DNA from: Chrysoporthe austroafricana
Lineage: Eukaryota > Ascomycota > Sordariomycetes > Diaporthales > Cryphonectriaceae
Reading direction: 5' to 3'
Assembly (NCBI GenBank): GCA_001051155.2
Contig: JYIP02000007.1
Coordinates: forward strand, 3,164,342-3,228,341
Length of the DNA: 64,000 bases
Shown here: one piece after another, positions 53,342 through 62,859 of the stretch
Layout: each line of letters opens with the position of its first letter
Position numbering within the stretch: the stretch's first letter is position 1
Notes under the pieces: generated by a model
What the model saw: the letters and a program-made list of their open reading frames with translations, nothing else
Told to the model about the DNA's origin: nothing
Databases searched by the model: none
Made by a program: the position numbers and the translations under genes

Positions 53342-54785
53342 AACTGGCGTTTTGGGCTGGCTGGCGGATGTCTGTGACAGCCTAGCGGCGTTCACAAAAG
53401 ACTGTAGCAGGCCGACCGCAGCCCCTCGTCGAAGGCCGATCGCACAGCCTCAGGAGCCACTTCAGGGTGCGATACCTGAGCGGAAATTGGACGTCGGCTT
53501 TGTGGACAACCCTATGGCCGGAAAGGATTCTCGGTGCCATTGGTCCCAGATCCTCGTACCCGGGGAGCTGAAAAGCAACCCATCTACCGATATCGACATA
53601 CCTTCCCAAGCAAGTCTAGATCCCGCAAGGTACGCGAAAGAGGTACTTGCTACTCAAGACAACCGTCGTTTCGTATTGGGATTTACCCTTTGCGGATCTT
53701 CCATGAGGTTATGGGAATCTGACCGGCTGGGGGGCATTGCATCCGAAAAATTCGATATCCACGAAGACGGACAGCAGTTTGTATCTACCGTCCTCGCGTT
53801 TTTGTGGATGAGCGAGGAAGAGCTTGGATTCGATCCGACGATCCCCTCGGCCAATGGCCAACAGTTTATCGAGATTGAGCGCGGTGGTTCCAAAAAACGA
53901 CTTATCCTTGATACGTTGATACGTCCACGCGCATCTGATATAGTCGGCCGGGCGACGGCTTGCTGGAAAGCCTATCGCGAGGATGACCCGCAGATGATGC
54001 TTGCCATCAAGGATTCGTGGCAATATACGGAACGCCAGGAGGAGGGTGAATTCCTATGTTATGCGACCGACAAAGGCGTCAAGCATATGGCCCGGTACTA
54101 CTACCACGAGACCGTTCGGGTACGGGGCGCCGAGGACGACATGCAAAATAACGTCCGAGGAGGACTGGATATCACCAAAGCGTCGAACTACAAGGCGGAG
54201 CGCCCGATGCCGCCACCGTTTACGATCGCGTCCAGGGCGCCGCGAACAAGCAGCAGCCGCAGCAGCAGCGGTGCGACTAGCAACGCGCAGCCCCCCGGCC
54301 AAACCAGCGCCCCTGCATCGCGGCACCACCGTAGCAGCAACAGCGCTTCCGCTTCCGGAGCCAACGGCAGGACCGGCACGAGGGCATTTATGGCTATCGG
54401 AATGCTTCTGGGTGAGCAGCATACTTTTATGCACGACCCCAAATCTTTTTTTCTGGGTACTTTTCTGGATATGCATCCATTACGACGGACCAGGCAAAGA
54501 GATCGGGCCGACTGAGCTTGAATGTTGGTATTAATTACGACGGCGATACGAGACTGGCTGAACTCAAAAAAGGGCAAGATTGATAACGAAAAGGATTTTC
54601 TCAGAGATGCGGAAATGAACTTTACGCCATATTACCAGCCATTGCTCCGATGGGTGAATGAGCTACGGAGGGTGGTATTTCCTGATGGTAAGAGGTGGAA
54701 AAAGCCAGACCGAAAGCTGTATTCCTCTGTGAAGGAGATCCTCTACAAGGCCCGGGATGACGTTCGGGAAATCCCTGAAGTATGA
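53229..54785 (+). pseudogene. FunK1-type fungal kinase lacking its catalytic segment
   Basis: From about 53330 the frame reads 'LGWLADVCDSLAAFTKDCS', 'ERKLDVGFVDNP', 'HWSQILVPGELKSNPSTDID', 'DNRRFVLGFTLCGSSMRLWE', 'MSEEELGFDPTI', 'AIKDSWQYTERQEEGEFLCY' and 'RGGLDITKASNYK', all hallmarks of FunK1 (PF17667). The Ser-rich linker then runs directly into 'TGTRAFMAIGMLLGEQHTFM', so the usual catalytic loop (QRDISxGN) and metal-binding DLD stretch, roughly 100 residues, are absent. After that the frame is lost in a T-run (about 54450); 'FFWVLFWICIHYDGPGKEIG' and the C-terminal 'NFTPYYQPLLRWVNELRRVV' continue in other frames. Deleted for catalysis and frameshifted. Its 5' end overlaps the JmjC tail. 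Confidence 0.7.
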
Positions 54786-54856
54786 AGATTGGAACGTTAT
54801 TTTGCATTTGCACTAGGTAGATTTCATAGTGACTCCTGAGCCGCCAATCCACGTAT

Positions 54857-55280
54857 TCATCTGACTGTTGCTTTATGCTCGGACAAGTGCGCTCGCCCGT
54901 CCTCTGTCGATACCAGCTGTCTCGATCGCATCATGCCCCGTGGGTGTTTCCTCTTCTGCTGACACCTGTGTGTGGTATCTGGCTCTGTCCGCCAGAAAGA
55001 AGGGCGCTGTCTGGCAGATTTGCGGTGCTGGGGGCAGGCGCGAGCTGTGGGTTCTGCGAGCAAAAAGGCGCGGGCGAGGGCAGAGAGGGCAGGCCAGGGC
55101 CAGGGAGACGAGGCCGCGAGGGGAAAGGGGAGGGAGACCAGGCCGAGGGCAAAGTCACGAGGGAGACGAGGTCGAGGAGGAGGAGGAGGAGGAGGAGGGG
55201 GAGGAGGAGGAGGAGGCGCACAAGGCCCCTCGCACATACAGCTGTCTGCCACACAGCTTGTCTTATCCCTCGCGCGCACA
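54857..55280. repeat. Repeat R copy and GGA-rich tract
   Basis: 54990-55100 is the fullest copy of dispersed repeat R. 55160-55220 is a (GAG/GGA)n tract. Open frames here are compositional. Confidence 0.65.
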
Positions 55281-55284
55281 GCTG

Positions 55285-57000
55285 TGCCCCGCGCGATTAC
55301 ACTGCTCCTCCTCTATGCATGCCAGTTGCCCGGAGATCACCGACTGCGCTCCTCTTCTGTGCAGACCAGCGCGTGCTTGCGATAGCATCCTCCTCCTCCT
55401 GAGCTGTCGAGGCTCTTTGTCGAAGCCAGCTGTCTGCATGGCATCCCCAACACACCTCCTCCGGCCGTGGCCAGCTGCGTGCAGAGCACCACACGACCAG
55501 CCACACGACCAGCCACACGACCAGCTGTAGTGATGCTTATGTCCGGCTATAGCCGAACCACGTGATCACGCGCACTGGTGCTGACACACGCGCTCCTCTT
55601 CTGTGCAGAACCAGACCAGACCAGTCCGTGCGTAGCATGCAGCTCTTCCCTCTTCCTTTGTGCAAACCAGCCCGTGGCTGCCATGGCATCACCGCCCTTC
55701 TGAGCTGTCCAGGCCCTTTGTCGATATCAGCCGCCTGGACAGCATCACACCTCCTGAGCTATCGAAGCTCTTCCTCTCTTTTGTTACAGCCAGCTGCCTG
55801 CTGATGCCAGCTGCCTGGAGACCACCGACCCCCTCTCTGGGCTGGTGACGCGTCCTGTCTTCCCCTGTGGCCGAGCAGCCTGCAGAGCATTCTCACCTCG
55901 CGAGCTGGCCTCCCCCGCATGCCTCCTTGGTCGCCTGGACAGCATCACACTTCTGTCTGCCCTTGGTGGCCAGCTGCGTGCAGAACAGAGAGCACCACAC
56001 CCCGCGGGCGCTGCTGGCTGGCTGGCTGCTTGTCTGCCGGCCGGCCAGAGCATGCGTCATCACCTTGTGTTCTCTCGCGGTCCTGCTGCCACGGCTCCCA
56101 CGGCTCCCACGGCTCCCACGGCTCCCACAGCCCTGGCAGCTCTGACAGCTCCCGCGACTTCCACTCCTCCACAGCTCCGGAGCTCACAGAGCTCTTCCTG
56201 CCACAGCTCCTCTTGTGTTGACAGCTCCCAGCTCCTCTCGGCCTGACCACTCCCACAGCTCGCACTTCACAGCTCCGAGAGCTCCCACGGCTCCAAGAGC
56301 TCGCACAGCACAGCACAGCACAGCTCCCAGATTTCCTCTTCGCAGACCTCCTCTTCGCACAGCCCGCACAGCTTTGAGAGCTTGCACAGCTCACACAGCT
56401 CCCAAACCCCCTCTTCCCACTCCCGTCGCAGCTCTCGCAGCTCGTACAGCTCGCACAGCTCGCACAGCTCGCATAGCGCCTGTGTTGACACTTCCGGTAT
56501 GCTCCTCTCGCCCTGACCCCTCCCAGATCCTCTCCTGCTGACCACGCCTCCCAGCTCCCCCCCCCGACGCTGTCTCTCGACAATGCCTCCTTCCCACCCG
56601 CCCTATCGTCGCCGTCCTCCCTCCCACCGCTCCCCCCGTCGAGCTTGCCCCCCCTTTCCTGGTGCCCGCGCGCGGCAGAGGTTGTTAGCCGGCGCAAGAG
56701 GATACACATCTCGAGGTTGGCCGGCAGAAGAGTCGTGTTCAGCCTCTCCAGCTATCGTCATCTTTTGCGTCGAGGCGGTCGCTTGCGCGGCACGCCTCCT
56801 CCTTGCACTGTCATCCTCGTCGACGTTATCTTGGTCGTCGTCCAGGTTCTCCCCCCCCCACCGGGGCATGGACAAGCAGTCCGTATCTTGAAGCTCGTTT
56901 CGTCTCCCCTCCCTCTCCCCCGATCGTCCTCGGTCGGTCTTTGCGCTGTTGTCAACGTCCCTTCAAACGAGTCCGGGCTGCGGTATCCCCTCACAGTTCT
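55285..57000 (-). repeat. Inverted copy of the left-end repeat block
   Basis: 55480-55620 is the reverse complement of about 1600-1745 ('cacgaccagctg.agtgatgc', 'ttatgtccggctatagccg'). 55930-56070 corresponds to the 243-bp unit. 56090-56500 is the inverted GAGCTGTGCGA array, including (ggctcccac)n at 56094-56128. 56500-56730 corresponds to about 540-830. The order is kept, so this is one long, diverged inverted duplication of 1-1745. Confidence 0.75.
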
Positions 57001-58700
57001 GCTGCCACGGCTCCTACTGCTCCTCCTCCCACATCGCGAGGCGTGCCGGCGAGAAGAGACGCGCGGGGGATATCGCTGGGACGCCGAGTGCCGTGTGCGT
57101 CGAGTCCCCCCCGGTCGTCGTGGTCGCGGGGAGGAGGCAGGCAGCCTGCTGGCGGGGGTTTCATGCCTCCAGGCGCGCGAGGCTCGCGAGGCTCGCGAGG
57201 CACGCGGCCTGTGGGTTGTTTGTCCCCTCGCGGAGGCAAGCCCGGGCCAGGTGCTTCATTGTCGCCGACTTTTCAATCTGCCTCTTGACATCCCCGCGCT
57301 GCTTTCAACCTCCCTTGAACGTCCCCCCGGCTGTATTCAGGCCTGTTCGTATCGTCCCCAACCCCTGTTATTGTCCCCGACCCCCGTCGTTGTCCCCAGC
57401 CCCCCATCGTCGTCTCCGTGCTGCCCTTCCGCTGTGTTCAGGCCTCTTGCTGCGGTCCCTCGTCGCCCCTAGACGTCCCCCCCCCTGCACCCCGCGACAT
57501 GTGCCCAGGCCGTCGTCACGTGTTCCCCGCCCCTCTTCAGCGTCCCCTGGGCGGGTCGTGGCGGGCTGGTGGTGTCGCGGGGTCTTCTGTGGACGTGTCT
57601 TGACGCTGCGCGCGCGGCCAGCCGCCCTGCCCGTCCCCGCCCCCCCTTTGATATATGGCTCGTATATTTATTTCGTCCATACAGGTTTCGTTCGGTATGG
57701 CAGCTTCGCGCGGTATGTCTCTGCGGTGCAGGGTGTGGGTTGTGTGGTTGGGGTGGTATCATGAGGGGCGCGTGTGTGTGTGGTCTACTTTGGCCCGCGC
57801 GCCCTCGCCCTCGCCCGCGCCCCGCGACATATCCCCAGGCTTGTCGTCGAGTATCCGTACCCCCCGGGCGGTAATGGTGGCAGTACGGCGCGTTGCGGTG
57901 TGGTGTGCGGCGTGTGTGTGGCATCGTGTGGTGTGGTATGGTGGGTTGCTTGGTGCGAAATCCATCCTGTGCCTCTGCCTGCCGTTCGCGCCCTCGGGTT
58001 AGGGAGAGACGGGCGTGGTGCAGGCTCGAGCGACCGGTGTGAGGCCTGGAGAGTTGTGGGCCATGGACAGAGGCGGCCGCCCGGGGGCACTGCTAATACT
58101 CCTGCGCTATGAGTATGCGAGACTGGGACTGTCCCGTGCTTCCAGACTCGAATGCCGTCTTTGGTATTCATCCTGCTGGGCAGTGAACCGGTCTGCGGCA
58201 GCGATTGCGCCCGAGTATGAATCCCGAAACGAAGGAAGACGGAACTGCCGTGCTTTACTAAAGACCGATGTTTTCTCTACTGTGGCCGTGGTCAGCACGA
58301 TTAGCATGGGCATGGGCTATTGTCGACGAGACGAACCCCAGGCATGGTCCGTGAATAAGGATGACGAGGACCGTGGCGTGGCTAGCCTCAGTTGCCTTGT
58401 AGCGATGTTCGGGAGCTCTTCCAACCCCAGGTCGTGCGTGGATGTCCTTTCTCGGGATATCATGATTGGTGTTGAGTCTTGAATGAGGGAAAGTCCTGGT
58501 AAGCAAGACCGCAGTAGCCCCCCCGGCTGTTGGTCCCCGCGCCCCGCGACGTGTCCCCAGGCCCGCCGTCAAGTGTCCGCGCCCCCCCGAGCGGTGGTGT
58601 GGTAGTGCGGCGTGTCGTGGTAGTAGTGGTGGCAATGGAAAAGAGGATACGGATGGGAGGTGGAAAAGAAAGACGACGACGTTATATCAGCGCCGTGGCA
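57001..58700. repeat. GC-rich dispersed repeats, no supported gene
   Basis: Copies of 'ccccgcgacatgtccccagg'-type sequence at about 57485, 57815 and 58540, the last two followed by 'gggcggtaatggtggcagta'-type sequence. 58015-58480 has an open frame without features. Confidence 0.55.
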
Positions 58701-58714
58701 GATCGCCTGGGGCA

Positions 58715-58982
58715 ACGAGTGGTGACGCATGAATGACAACACTATGAACTGGTAATGCAGTTGACAATACTGTGAAGTGGTGACGCGGTTCACAATACTA
58801 TAAAGTCGTGACGCATGACAACACTGGCGGCTCCGTGCACTTGCTCAGCCCCGGCTCGCTATTATAGTATACCTTCCCGCATCCGTAACCCGGCGCGACT
58901 TAGCCCTTTTGCCCTACCGCGCCGTCGCTGCTCTAGAGCGTTCCAGCCCCCGTTCCTAGAAATCCAATTACATATGACAACG
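58715..58982 (+). repeat. Shared upstream module M, copy 3
   Basis: 58715-58835 has four variants of 'gtggtgacgcatgacaacac'. Then come 'cagccccggctcgc', 'ttcccgcatccgtaacccgg', 'ccgcgccgtcgctgctctag' and 'cgttcctagaaatccaat'. Same motif order as M1, but opposite orientation relative to the downstream CC gene. Confidence 0.65.
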
Positions 58983-59189
58983 ATATGGTCTTAATAGCAT
59001 GTGCGTCCTCTTTTCCACCTGCCGTCCTCTTTTCCACCTGCCGTCCTCTCTTCCATTACAACTACCACTACCTCCACTACCACCACCACTACCACCACCT
59101 CTACTACTACTACTACCACTACTACCGCTACCACCCACTGGCTGCTTTTATTACCATCCTTCTCGCCGATCTGCATATACACACACGAC

Positions 59190-59681
59190 ATGCCTTCGGC
59201 CGCCACCCAGCCAACCCCGCCGCTAAGCAGCAGCAGCAGCAGCGGCGGGAGCAAGACGACGACGACGACGGCGCCGCGCCGGACTGATAAAGACATAGCG
59301 CTATGGTCTGTCGCCGCCGACGCCCGGTTTGCCGTCATCAATATCCAGCTCGCCAGCATCCGGCGCGCGCTCGACGACGACAACGGGGGGGTAGTCGGCG
59401 GCGGCGGCGGCGGCGGCGGCAGCGGCAGCGGCATGCAGCACTTTCAGCTGGCAGAGCTGCGCAGCGAAATGGCGGCACTCCGTGGCGAGATAGCAGCGCT
59501 GTATAGCATGCAGCGCTGCAGCCCGGCGGAGCTGCACCGCGGGCTGGCGGAGCTGCGCGGCGAGGTGGCGGCGCTGCGCGGCGAGGTAGCAGGGCTGCGC
59601 CGCGGGCTGGGTAGTACGCAAGAAGATAGAGAGAGAGAGAGAGAGAAGTCCGTTCCAGAATGGAGCGTATGGGAGCTGTAG
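59190..59681 (+). CDS. Coiled-coil family protein CC3
   Basis: ATG 59190 (MPSAATQPTPPLSSSSSS), 163 aa. A Ser/Gly/Thr-rich head, a shortened conserved block ('DKDIALWSVAADARFAVINI' + 'QLASIRRAL'), a Gly-rich linker and a coiled coil with Ala-Leu-Arg-Gly-Glu heptads ('ELRSEMAALRGEIAALY', 'LAELRGEVAALRGEVAGLRR'). The leader has pyrimidine-rich 'gtcctcttttccacctgcc' repeats and (ACC/ACT)n tracts corresponding to those of CC1 and CC2. The 3' end runs into an (AG)n tract and a minisatellite, so the last residues may be repeat-derived. Confidence 0.6.
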   Translation: MPSAATQPTPPLSSSSSSGGSKTTTTTAPRRTDKDIALWSVAADARFAVINIQLASIRRALDDDNGGVVGGGGGGGGSGSGMQHFQLAELRSEMAALRGEIAALYSMQRCSPAELHRGLAELRGEVAALRGEVAGLRRGLGSTQEDREREREKSVPEWSVWEL

Positions 59682-59689
59682 GAGCTGTG

Positions 59690-60100
59690 GGGAAAAGGGA
59701 CCTGTGCGGGCTATGCGAGCTGCGGGGAGGACGTGCTCTGGGCGGAGGAAGCCGTAAGAGGAGAAGGTCTGGGAGGAGGAGCTGTGCGAGCTGTGCGCGC
59801 TGTGCGAGGGGGAGAGCCGGGGGGGGGGGGGCGAAAAGGAGCTCTGGTATGCTGGATGCGTAACTCCAGATGCGATAATAACAATAATATTTTCCTGCCT
59901 GCCTTACTGCCTTTATTGCCTGCCTTTGCTGCCTGCTTTTGCTGCTTGCTTTCTTGCCTTCTTGCCTGCCTTACTGCCTTTGCTGCCTGCTTTCCTTCTT
60001 GCCTTCTTGCCTGCCTTACTGCCTTTGCTGCCTGCCTTGCTGCTTGCTTTCTTGCCTTCTTTCCTGCCTGCCTGCTTGCCTATTCTCAGGACTGCTTTGC
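59690..60100. repeat. Minisatellites downstream of CC3
   Basis: 59690-59830 is a GAGCTGTGCGA-type array. 59885-60090 has (CTGCCTTGC)-type units, with 'cttgccttcttgcctgcctt' + 'actgcctttgctgcctgctt' repeated twice. Confidence 0.75.
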
Positions 60101-60176
60101 TCTCGACGGGGTATTCGTAAAGGGGGGGTATGATCATCCCTGACTTGGTGGCGCCGGGGAGGCAGTCAGTCGAAGC

Positions 60177-61180
60177 TCATGCAGACGGCGGGCGGCACGC
60201 GCATAGCATACCGCGCATAACGCTTTCGATGTTTTGTTCAGACTGTGATAGCTGGCTCGCCATATCCTCCACCTGTTCCAGCCAGTTACGCATCCGGTTT
60301 ACCGCCCGCTTTTGAACTTGGAAAGCTCCTTCATGAATGTCGCAGATCTTCCACACAGGGTTCTTTTCCGGGAGCGAGCACTTCTGCAACACCCAGAGCA
60401 TCGTAACACCCAGGGCAAAGACGTGTCCTTGGGGGCCCCGTGTCTTTTTATGCATATACTCCGGAGGCAGATACCAGGGTGTGCCGCCGCTATATACATC
60501 TGCTGTTTTGCTCCCGACGCCGAAATGGGTCAGGATAGCACCACGAGCCTTGTGGTAAAGGATATTGGAAGGCTTGATATCGTTATGGACGAGTCCGGAA
60601 GCATGTATGAATTCCAAAGCGCTCGCCCCACTCGTTAATAGCCTTACTCGTAAACGAGTATGATAATCCCCGACTTGGTAGTTCCGGGGAAGTAGTCGAA
60701 GCTTGTGCTGATGGCGGGCGTTGATGCGGCCGAGCAGCGTGTTGGTGATAGCAGATATGGTAGGGTTGTTGTTGTCGTCATCTCTTCCGGCTTTGGTCTC
60801 CCAGAAGTCCGCGAGCTCTTGCGCGACTAGAGCAAAAGCATCCGTCCGGGTTGATGCTATTGAGATACGAGATATATCGTAATGCGGGCACGGACGAATT
60901 AGTATCCGCATATGGTCCCCGCTCGTCCTGGCAGCGCCAGGGCACGCCGTGTCGCTCGGCGCAGTAACGACAGAATATCGTTGCCGTATCGCTCGGCGCA
61001 ATAACGACAGAATATCGTTGCTGTATCGTTCCGCGCAGCAATAATAGAATATCGTTGCCGCGCGGTGATCGAGAGGGTTTACCAGGATGTAGTTCTGGGG
61101 CACCCCTAATGCCGCTGAGAAATTGCTTCTTCCCGTTACGCCTTCTTTCCCGAGGTTAATCCGTACCGCCTGGTAGTCCA
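60177..61180 (-). pseudogene. K4: kinase-like protein with altered catalytic motifs
   Basis: The open frame reads from about 61180 to the stop at 60177. It contains 'DAFALVAQELADFWE', 'ALEFIHASGLVHNDIKPSNI' (HND for HRD), 'ILTHFGVGSK' (HFG for DFG), 'YSGGTPWYLPPEYMHKKTRG' and 'GHVFALGVTMLWVLQKCSLP' (family: GDVFALG), then a helical tail. The N-lobe is not recognisable: a 37-bp tandem repeat (60953-61063) occupies the place just upstream. No ATG starts the frame convincingly. Loss of the DFG Asp and the catalytic Arg suggests a pseudokinase or a dead gene. Confidence 0.55.
60953..61063. repeat. 37-bp tandem repeat in K4, three copies
   Basis: Units start at 60953, 60990 and 61027: 'cgctcggcgcagtaacgaca' + 'gaatatcgttgccgtat'. 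A period of 37 shifts the frame at each copy. Confidence 0.9.
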
Positions 61181-61184
61181 GCTG

Positions 61185-61954
61185 CTATATGGCCCCGCAA
61201 GGTGCCGACCCTGGGTTTAGGAGCATACCATCGTGGTACAGGCGGCTCACCAGCCAGCAGAGCGCGGCATCATCCTCCATGGTGGAGACGTTGTATGCCG
61301 GCAGCTGCACGTCGAGGCTATACCTATGAAAGCTGTATAGGTCCTCACATGCCCAGGGAGAAGCACACGCTAGCACGGCAGCATGAACGCCCAGGTGCGG
61401 CAGTTCGTTCTGCTGCCGGTAGGGCGTATTTATGTAGCAGTCATACGGGACTGGAGGATTATCGCTAAAGAGCCTAATATCAGGTACCCAGGCGGTCAGT
61501 ATTGTCTTCACGGTTGGCCTGGGGCGTAACTCACATATCTGCGATATCTTCCTGCATTGCGTCCGGAAATATATAGCGCCCACGCGGTCCCAAAGGCTCT
61601 GGCGAGATTGAAGAGAATAGAGACAAACCTCTCGAGAAGGAGAAGAAAGAGAATGAGGAGGTATGTTGCCTGGACCGGCATGTCCAAACAACGCGAGACT
61701 GGAAGAGACTAAAATTAGCATCTGCGCTGCAAAGGTTGAGAAAATTGAAAACGGGTGGGGGTGAGACGAACCTTTTGAAGAAGGGAATAGGAAGGCCTGT
61801 AGCCTGCTTGGGAGAATAGCGAACGCAAACACAGCCATATAATGAGAACTGCGAGACCTGCGAACGCCAGGGCGAACGCGCAGAAACGGTTAGAGAAGGA
61901 GCAGCTGACTGGCTGGTCGCAGCTTAGATGACATAGTGTGCAGCTGCAATCCAT
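61185..61954 (-). CDS. Y: single-span membrane protein, three exons
   Basis: Exons 61954-61772, 61721-61535 and 61450-61185, with introns of 50 and 84 nt (the second with donor GTGAGT); phases agree and give 211 aa. Exon 1 has a Cys-rich N-terminus ('MDCSCTLCHLSCDQPVSC') and one membrane span ('FALAFAGLAVLIIWLCLRSL'). Exons 2 and 3 form a globular part ('SLWDRVGAIYFRTQCRKISQ', 'EDLYSFHRYSLDVQLPAYNV', 'ALCWLVSRLYHDGMLL'). Gene Z next door is related to the last part. Same strand as K4, 5 bp upstream of the open kinase frame, so the two could also be one decayed fusion. Function unknown. Confidence 0.5.
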
Positions 61955-62024
61955 ATCGACATCATGGCTCACGCCGCGTCCACGCACTGCTGGGCGTTGC
62001 TAGTCAGGCCTGGGCCTCGGGGGT

Positions 62025-62120
62025 TGGGTGCTCCATAGTGGTGACGAAAGCTTTGCCGGGGGTTGGCTGCTCCATGGTAGTGACGAAAGCTTTGTGGTGG
62101 GTTAGGCTGAGAAAGTTCGG
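62025..62120 (+). repeat. GTGACGAAAGCTTTG repeat, with partner at 62475-62570
   Basis: 'tgctccatagtggtgacgaa' + 'agctttg' occurs twice here, and with 'ggcgacgaaagctt' variants twice at 62477-62545. Both sites are followed by 'ggctgagaaagtt'. Confidence 0.75.
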
Positions 62121-62600
62121 TGCTGGCTGTCGGCGCAGGCCTTGAGCGCCTCCCAGGAGCTCATGGTGAGATGCGCCTGCGCCGGTTGGTGGGTACCGAA
62201 CAAGAGTCGGTTGAGGAGACTGGAAGCGATCTCGCTCATCCTGGCGATGATCGAGGGGCGAAGGAGTTGTACGCTAACATAGTAGCGCAGATCCCCCGCC
62301 ATCGTGGCCGTGGCGACTGAGGACCCGGGCTGGCAAACTCTATAGCGAATTTGGATGCTGAACTCCTCGCGTATGGAGTTCGGGATATCGTCGCCATACG
62401 CGCCGAGCATAGCGGTACCGTTGCTTGTGCTTGCCGAGTTTGATTGTAGAAAGGTTCCGTAGCAGTTCGTTGTGCTCTATGGTGGCGACGAAAGCTTTGT
62501 GGTGGGTTGGGTGCTCTATAGTGGCGACGAAAGCTTCGCGGTGGGTTTGGCTGAGAAAGTTTCGCCCGAAGAAGAAGCTTTTGCGGTATCGTCGTCCATA
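62102..62600 (-). pseudogene. Z: partial paralogue of Y
   Basis: The minus strand reads 'MLGAYGDDIPNSIREEFSIQ' (62410 onwards), 'MAGDLRYYVSVQLLRPSIIA' and 'EIASSLLNRLLFGTHQP'. The block D-L-x-x-Y-x-S/V-x-V-Q-L ... L-x-x-R-L is shared with Y exon 3. Upstream of 62410 only repeat sequence and two stops precede it, and the Y-type membrane exon is not recognisable in frame. Probably a truncated tandem copy. Confidence 0.4.
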
Positions 62601-62797
62601 GTGGAAACGTTATAAGCCAGCAGCTGTATAGCAAGCAGCTGAATACCTCATCTTCTACTATAGCGAGAGTACAAAGAGCGATGGAAAGGAGGATGGGTAA
62701 ATGCGTGTCGAGATAAAGATCTGTCCAAGATAGTAAAGGAGAAGAAAAATGGCTGGCTACAGAATGCTCTGCTATATATATGAAAAAAAGCATAGAA

Positions 62798-62812
62798 GGG
62801 TTAGGGTTAGGG
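62798..62812 (+). repeat. Interstitial telomere-like repeat
   Basis: 'gggttagggttaggg': about 2.5 TTAGGG units at the start of the right-end repeat block. Confidence 0.7.
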
Positions 62813-62859
62813 TACTTGTTGCTCCACTTTTTTATAGGGTGTTCTCGTTCATTCTATTC

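Noticed and set aside
54868..57924. Numerous long ORFs in the 55-58 kb repeats
   Set aside because: They overlap on both strands, have Arg/Pro/Ser/Ala bias and coincide with inverted repeat blocks.
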